Shown here: piece by piece, positions 59,493 to 64,000 of the stretch
How the letters are laid out: each line of letters opens with the position of its first letter
Position numbering within the stretch: position 1 is the stretch's first letter
Source: JBFONV01 sp040779335
Lineage (GTDB): Bacteria > Pseudomonadota > Gammaproteobacteria > Enterobacterales > Alteromonadaceae
Assembly (NCBI GenBank): GCA_040779335.1
Contig: JBFONV010000003.1
Span: 310,001-374,000, forward strand
DNA: 64,000 bases
Reading direction: 5' to 3'
Notes under the pieces: generated by a model
What the model saw: the letters and a program-made list of their open reading frames with translations, nothing else
Databases searched by the model: none
Told to the model about the DNA's origin: nothing
Made by a program: the position numbers and the translations under genes

Positions 59493-62293
59493 TCTTATCC
59501 AAACTATTTAAACCTAAGTGGCAACACAAAGATGTTAACGTACGTATTGCCGCGATTAATGAACAACTCTCAGTAAGTGATAATGAACAGCATAAAATTT
59601 TATTATCGTTGATAGAAGATGACGAAAGTGAATTAGTTCGTCGGGCCGCACTGTTAAAATTGAATAATTTTAATGATTGGCTGGCTGCCAGTAACAGTAA
59701 TTCTAATCAAAAAATAAAAGAGTATGCGCGTAGCCAAGTTTCACAAATTTTACAAAATCGACATACTTTGCGATTAACGGTTCAAGAAAAAAAGGCTTAC
59801 CTTAATACGCAAGATAAAAACTCGACAATCGAAGCGTGGCTGCAAACTGAAACCGATACTGAAATAGTTATCGCGCTATATAACAAAATTGCTAAGCCTC
59901 AGCTGTTAACATCACTATTTACGCAAAAACAAAATCCTGAGATCCAAAGTTACTTTGTTGAAATTACTGAAGATAAAAGTTTATTAGAAAAGTGGTACAA
60001 AAAAGCCGTTGATGAAACTGTTGCACAGTTAATTACTGATAAACTTGAAAATATAAAAGCATTTGAACAAAAACCCCTTGCTGTTCGCAAACAAGTACAA
60101 TTACTGCTTGCAAAATTATTAGCATTAAAAGATATCAGTGACTACGAAATTATGGTGAATAAGAAAGCCGTATTAGAAGAAGAGTGGTCAGGTCTAATCA
60201 GTGATATTAGTATTTATTTGCCAGACGAACAGGCTGAATTCCAGAGTAAATATCAGAACATTAGTGCGCAGTTAGCAAAATTATTTGCAACTAAGGCCGA
60301 AGAATATAACCAATTGCAAATTGAACGTGCAGTAATGCGTCAAAAAGAGCAAGTGTCCGAGATCTTAGATCTGGCGATCGAAGAAATTCATCAATCACTG
60401 GCTACGGCCATTTTTGAGAGCATGGAAGTCGATGAAAACGTTTACAAAGATAAATTTGCAACATTAACCGATATGGTGGCAACCTCAGTACTTAATGATC
60501 AAGAAAAACAAGCATATTTTGCTAAAATTAAGTCGCAAGAAAAAAGGCTAGGGCAGTTGCCAATTATTGCCGAGTCCGTAACAGCTGCGACTCACTTAAT
60601 ATCGAAAATATCTCAACTTGCTGTACCGACAAGTATTGATGAACTCAACGAACGCTTACCGCTTTACGATAGCTGGCGCGAACAGTGGAAAACGGTAGAA
60701 AGAAATGCAGAAGGGGTATTACCCGATTCGATTGTCGACGCCTATAAAGAAATAACCTCGCAATGGAAAAAAGCATTGCAACCTCTATTTAGCAAACAAA
60801 AAGACTTGTTTAATCAAACCCAGAAAAAATTTGGCGAATTAAAGAGGTTAATTGCCAGCGGTAAATATAACGCGTGCTTTGGTGTCTTTAAAAAAGTACA
60901 ACATTTGTTTGAGCAATTGGCAGATCATCAACAAGCCAAGTTACAACGTGAGTTTGACACATTGTCTGAAAAAATGGCAGAGCTGAGTGATTGGGAGCAC
61001 TATATTGCGACACCTCGCAAACAACAGTTGCTCACTGATATTGAGCAAATTGTTAATCAACCTTTCGATAATCCCAACGAACAAGCGCAAAAAGTTAAAC
61101 AATTTAGAAAAAACTGGAATTCACTCGGTCATGCAGATGATGAGTTGGATAAAGCACTAAATGAACAGTTTAATCAATTGTGTGAGCAGGCGTTTGCTCC
61201 CTGTCGCATATACTATGCTGAGCAAGAACAATTGCGCGAACAACATTTGGCAGTTCGACTTTCAATTATCGATGATGCCAGCAAGTTAGTCGCAGAAAAA
61301 GACCATGCAGATATAGATTGGAAGGCTGTAGACGGCCAATTAAATAAACTGAATCACCGTTGGCAAGATGCAGGTGAGGTTGATCGGGTTAAATATAAAG
61401 AATTAAATCAACAATATTTGGAAATTCTTAAACCGTTAAAAGTCGCTATTAAAGCCTTTCACGAGCAAAATGTACTGAAAAAAAGAGCGTTAATAGCAGA
61501 GGCGGAAGCTGAACTTAATAATGAAGATGTTTTTACTGCTATCGATAAAGTTAAAACGCTTCAAGCACAATGGCGCAATATTGGTTATTCCGGCCCTAAA
61601 GAAGAAAATAAATTGTGGCAAAAGTTCCGCGTTGTTAACGACGCACTTTTCAAAAAACGTGATGAATTTAAGGCAGAAATACATAGCCAAAGAACAGAGC
61701 AACAAGCGCAATTTGAAGCACAATTGGCGGAACTAAAACAAGGCATTTCTGGTGAAAGTCAAGATGCTGAGCTAAATGATATTAAGAGCAAAGCCAATGA
61801 ATTGCTTGCTACTATTCTTCATCATAAGCCGGTTAATAAAAGTGTAGCCCAAGCCGTAGAATCATTTATTGAAGAAATTAACACCTTCATTGATGAACAC
61901 AAGCTAAAAGCCCAGCAGAACAACTGGCGACTAATCTTTTCTTTACTTGAACAAATATCGCTAGGAAAAGTATCACTAGACAAACTTGCGACTAATGAAG
62001 AATTTTCACAACTTTCGCCCTATTGGCAAAAGAAACTACAAGAATCTTGTGCAAAAACGGCAACAAGTTTACGTGCTAGCAAAACTTTAGAACTTGAAAT
62101 TCAGGCGGGTATTGATTCTCCTAAAGAATTTACGCAACAACGACTAGAAGTTCAAATAAACTTAATGCAAGAAAAAATGGTTTCAGGGGCAACAATTGAT
62201 TTACAAGAGGCGTTTCTATCATGGCTTAATTCTGGACGCTTTGTTGCAAAAGATTTGCCGTTAATTAATCGTATCAAGCCGATATTCTGCTAA
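59489..62293 (+). CDS. DUF349 coiled-coil protein
   Basis: This 934-residue protein begins with a HEAT-like segment (about residues 10-90, NVRIAAINEQLS) and then has a long alpha-helical, charged region with several DUF349 repeats. Clear ones are KVKQFRKNWNSLGHADDELD near residue 530, LNKLNHRWQDAGEVDRVKYK near residue 618 and VKTLQAQWRNIGYSGPKEEN near residue 685, each with W and L/I-G. The protein is likely cytoplasmic and elongated. Function unknown to me. Confidence 0.85.
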   Translation: MILSKLFKPKWQHKDVNVRIAAINEQLSVSDNEQHKILLSLIEDDESELVRRAALLKLNNFNDWLAASNSNSNQKIKEYARSQVSQILQNRHTLRLTVQEKKAYLNTQDKNSTIEAWLQTETDTEIVIALYNKIAKPQLLTSLFTQKQNPEIQSYFVEITEDKSLLEKWYKKAVDETVAQLITDKLENIKAFEQKPLAVRKQVQLLLAKLLALKDISDYEIMVNKKAVLEEEWSGLISDISIYLPDEQAEFQSKYQNISAQLAKLFATKAEEYNQLQIERAVMRQKEQVSEILDLAIEEIHQSLATAIFESMEVDENVYKDKFATLTDMVATSVLNDQEKQAYFAKIKSQEKRLGQLPIIAESVTAATHLISKISQLAVPTSIDELNERLPLYDSWREQWKTVERNAEGVLPDSIVDAYKEITSQWKKALQPLFSKQKDLFNQTQKKFGELKRLIASGKYNACFGVFKKVQHLFEQLADHQQAKLQREFDTLSEKMAELSDWEHYIATPRKQQLLTDIEQIVNQPFDNPNEQAQKVKQFRKNWNSLGHADDELDKALNEQFNQLCEQAFAPCRIYYAEQEQLREQHLAVRLSIIDDASKLVAEKDHADIDWKAVDGQLNKLNHRWQDAGEVDRVKYKELNQQYLEILKPLKVAIKAFHEQNVLKKRALIAEAEAELNNEDVFTAIDKVKTLQAQWRNIGYSGPKEENKLWQKFRVVNDALFKKRDEFKAEIHSQRTEQQAQFEAQLAELKQGISGESQDAELNDIKSKANELLATILHHKPVNKSVAQAVESFIEEINTFIDEHKLKAQQNNWRLIFSLLEQISLGKVSLDKLATNEEFSQLSPYWQKKLQESCAKTATSLRASKTLELEIQAGIDSPKEFTQQRLEVQINLMQEKMVSGATIDLQEAFLSWLNSGRFVAKDLPLINRIKPIFC

Positions 62294-62316
62294 TCGTTAA
62301 ACGGTTTACTGATGGG

Positions 62317-62356
62317 ATCAAAAATGGCGAGGTTTATAACATTCGCCATTTTTGAT
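62317..62356. terminator. Bidirectional terminator between DUF349 and ansA
   Basis: ATCAAAAATGGCGA and TCGCCATTTTTGAT pair through 14 bp around a 12-base loop; A- and T-tracts suit both convergent genes. Confidence 0.88.
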
Positions 62357-62398
62357 ACTCGATCACAACAATAACTGCTTAGCGATCTGCTCGAGATA

Positions 62399-63406
62399 TC
62401 AAATAGTGAGTTCACCACGCAAGTTCTCTTGCATTAATTTGCCGATTTCTTGGTAGCTTAAATTTTGGCTCAGCAAATAATGTAACTTAGTTAATGTCGC
62501 TTCTAAGGTCATATCACTTCCACTGATCACGCCACACTCATTTAATGAATTTCCAGTGGCATAGCCACTCATATTGACGCGGCCTTTGGTGCATTGACTG
62601 CAATTAACAACAATAATCCCTTGTTCACGTGCCTTGTTTAAACAGTCGAGTAATGCTTCATCTTGAGGCGCATTGCCCACTCCATAACTTCTCAAAATTA
62701 ATGCTTTAACCGGTTGTTTTAGAACATTTTCAATTAATTGACTGCTGATCCCAGGATACAAGTGGACAACACCAATTGGCTGAGGAGTAATATGACTTAA
62801 TTTTACTGGCTGATCTGATGCGGTATTGAGTTTACCCGCAACTAGCTCAATGTTTATCCCTGCTTCGAGCAGTGGTGGCATATTAGGTGAGTCAAAGGCA
62901 TTAAAGCCATCGGCGTAGGCTTTTATGCAACGGTTACCACGATAGAGCTTATTGTTAAAATATAAACCGACTTCGTTAATAGGGTAGTTAGCCGCTATGA
63001 AGAGAGAGTTTAAGACGTTTACTTGACCGTCAGATCGTAACTGACTTAATGGGATCTGCGAGCCAGTGACAATAATCGGCTTTGATAAATTTTCAAACAT
63101 GAAAGACAAAGCTGAACTAGTATATGCCATGGTATCAGTACCATGTAAAACAACAAAACCGTCATAATCATCGTAATTGGCTAATATATCATTGGCGATC
63201 AATTGCCAATCACTTGGTGTCATATTTGATGAGTCAATTAACGGATCATACTCGTGAATGGTAAAGTCGGGCATTTCGCTACGATTAAAATCCGGCATAT
63301 TTCTTAACGACTCGCTCAAATGTCCTTTTACCGGAACATAACCTTGCTTACTTGGTTTCATGCCAATGGTGCCGCCGGTATAGGCGACGTAAATCTTTTT
63401 CTTCAT
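62399..63406 (-). CDS. ansA: Cytoplasmic L-asparaginase I, AnsA
   Basis: This 335-residue protein has the N-terminal AYTGGTIGM with the first catalytic Thr and VVLHGTDTMAYTSSALSFM with the second, plus IVTGSQIPL. No signal peptide; length near E. coli AnsA (338). It converts asparagine to aspartate. It lies 52 bp downstream of sppA in the same direction, as in E. coli, separated by a hairpin. Confidence 0.94.
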   Translation of the reverse strand: MKKKIYVAYTGGTIGMKPSKQGYVPVKGHLSESLRNMPDFNRSEMPDFTIHEYDPLIDSSNMTPSDWQLIANDILANYDDYDGFVVLHGTDTMAYTSSALSFMFENLSKPIIVTGSQIPLSQLRSDGQVNVLNSLFIAANYPINEVGLYFNNKLYRGNRCIKAYADGFNAFDSPNMPPLLEAGINIELVAGKLNTASDQPVKLSHITPQPIGVVHLYPGISSQLIENVLKQPVKALILRSYGVGNAPQDEALLDCLNKAREQGIIVVNCSQCTKGRVNMSGYATGNSLNECGVISGSDMTLEATLTKLHYLLSQNLSYQEIGKLMQENLRGELTI

Positions 63407-63431
63407 AATTGAATTCTTTGCAGTGGCGGAA

Positions 63432-63456
63432 AATGCCCCGTTAACTGGGGCGTTAT
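63432..63456 (-). terminator. Hairpin between sppA and ansA
   Basis: GCCCCGTTAACTGGGGC (63435-63451) forms a GC-rich stem; on the minus strand ATTTTCC follows. It may be a partial terminator or attenuator before ansA. Confidence 0.65.
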
Positions 63457-63458
63457 TG

Positions 63459-64000
63459 TTAGTTTAGTTCACAACTTAAGCATAAGGTATAGATACCTTG
63501 AGGATCGTTTAATTGATTTAACTGTTTAAGTTCTTTTTGCAATACTGTCATAAGCTGTTGAACAGGACCTGCGGCAATATGTTCATCGTTGACCAAGATA
63601 CTCGCTGCTTGGCCAAATAAACTGCGAAGAAATAACTCTTTAGAAGAAAGTTCTTTTTCAATTAATAAAGTATCAAAGTTCGTTAAACCGGCAATTTCTG
63701 CTGCGGCATCTATTGCGTCATTTAAGTCGCCTAGTTGGTCGACTAACCCAAGCTCAAGCGCTTTCTTACCTGACCAGACTCGCCCTTGAGCGATGGCATC
63801 GACTTCTTCAAGTGTCATGTCGCGGTTTTGTGCGACAAGCGTAATAAAGTCTTGGTAACCTCTGTTGATACTTAGTTGAAAAATCTCGGCCATACCGTCA
63901 CTCATAGGACGTGTTAAGCCAAATCCTGCTATATCAGTGGTGCCAACACCGTCAGTATTAATACCGATACGGTTTAAGGTGTTTTCAAAGGTCATAATAA
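63459..64000 (-). CDS. sppA: Signal peptide peptidase SppA, C-terminal part (5' end outside window)
   Basis: The frame is open to the window edge; 180 residues are seen. They match E. coli SppA's second half: NTLNRIGINTDGVGTTDI, then LVAQNRDMTLEEVDAIAQGR and VWSGKKALELGLVDQLGDL. The visible part is the Ser49 protease domain near its end and the short C-terminal tail with C-L-S-C. SppA degrades signal peptides in the inner membrane. The catalytic Lys/Ser lie upstream or at the edge and cannot be checked here. Confidence 0.92.
   Translation of the reverse strand, partial: IMTFENTLNRIGINTDGVGTTDIAGFGLTRPMSDGMAEIFQLSINRGYQDFITLVAQNRDMTLEEVDAIAQGRVWSGKKALELGLVDQLGDLNDAIDAAAEIAGLTNFDTLLIEKELSSKELFLRSLFGQAASILVNDEHIAAGPVQQLMTVLQKELKQLNQLNDPQGIYTLCLSCELN

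Noticed and set aside
1..64000. CRISPR array, tRNA, rRNA or intact prophage
   Set aside because: No regularly spaced repeats, no cloverleaf-like intergenic segments and no phage structural genes were recognised by reading; a tRNAscan and CRISPR search would be decisive.

Overview
The window is AT-rich chromosomal DNA from a marine gammaproteobacterium of the order Alteromonadales, most likely Colwelliaceae (a Colwellia or Thalassotalea relative). This rests on protein resemblance and on gene order. Diagnostic blocks are cspD-clpS-clpA / infA-bpt-aat-trxB / ald / lrp-ftsK-lolA-rarA-crcB-serS and the cbb3 oxidase block ccoNOQP-ccoHIS-fnr-uspE, with DUF3083 and DUF349 genes typical of this order. 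No rRNA, tRNA, CRISPR array or intact prophage was recognised. The genes present are almost all intact housekeeping or respiratory genes, so decayed material stands out.

Layout. 1-3520: 5' part of a crotonase-fold gene with a FadR-like operator, then an exported asparaginase, a CreA-family lipoprotein, an unknown conserved protein and a CBS-pair protein. 3660-9387: HrpA helicase, a PilZ protein, a LysE exporter, an HD-domain nucleotidase. 9380-11096: an exported esterase, a structured gap and a truncated S41 peptidase. 11314-18770: HemG, an Atm1-type ABC exporter, DUF1415, a periplasmic binding protein, a second LysE exporter, a membrane protein, a Bax-like glucosaminidase and TtcA. 18961-23355 is the most disturbed part: an IS66 transposase relic, a TonB-dependent receptor, a UbiA-family prenyltransferase and a Sir2 C-terminal relic. 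23512-33695: uspE, fnr, a DsbD_2-like membrane protein, ccoS, ccoI, ccoH, ccoP, ccoQ (59 codons), ccoO, ccoN and a second FNR-type regulator that keeps all four cluster cysteines. 33825-39460: a lipoprotein, a third LysE exporter, a 265-bp MITE-like element, the four-gene cluster thioredoxin-DUF4266-DUF3570-apbE, and DUF3083. 39971-55432: icd, the clp and N-end-rule genes, trxB, ald/lrp, ftsK, lolA, rarA, crcB, serS. 55563-64000: a TlpA-like protein, an M14 carboxypeptidase, an AGCS symporter, a zinc-ribbon protein, YeaC-like DUF1315, a DUF349 coiled-coil protein, ansA and the 3' part of sppA.

How the genes work together. One theme is oxygen-responsive respiration. A perfect FNR palindrome (TTGATATAGATCAA) lies upstream of ccoN, and weaker copies lie upstream of fnr, uspE and the DUF3083 gene. 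Two [4Fe-4S]-type FNR paralogues flank the oxidase operon. A second theme is regulated proteolysis: ClpS/ClpA together with the two aminoacyl-tRNA-protein transferases (Bpt, Aat) form the N-degron pathway. The strongest candidate for a little-known system is the tightly packed operon 35361-38290. It encodes an exported thioredoxin, a tiny lipoprotein ending in GGGCGCN, a predicted outer-membrane barrel (DUF3570) carrying D-A-L-T-G-A-S, which fits the ApbE flavinylation consensus, and an ApbE enzyme that shows no export signal. This suggests covalent flavinylation of an outer-membrane protein.
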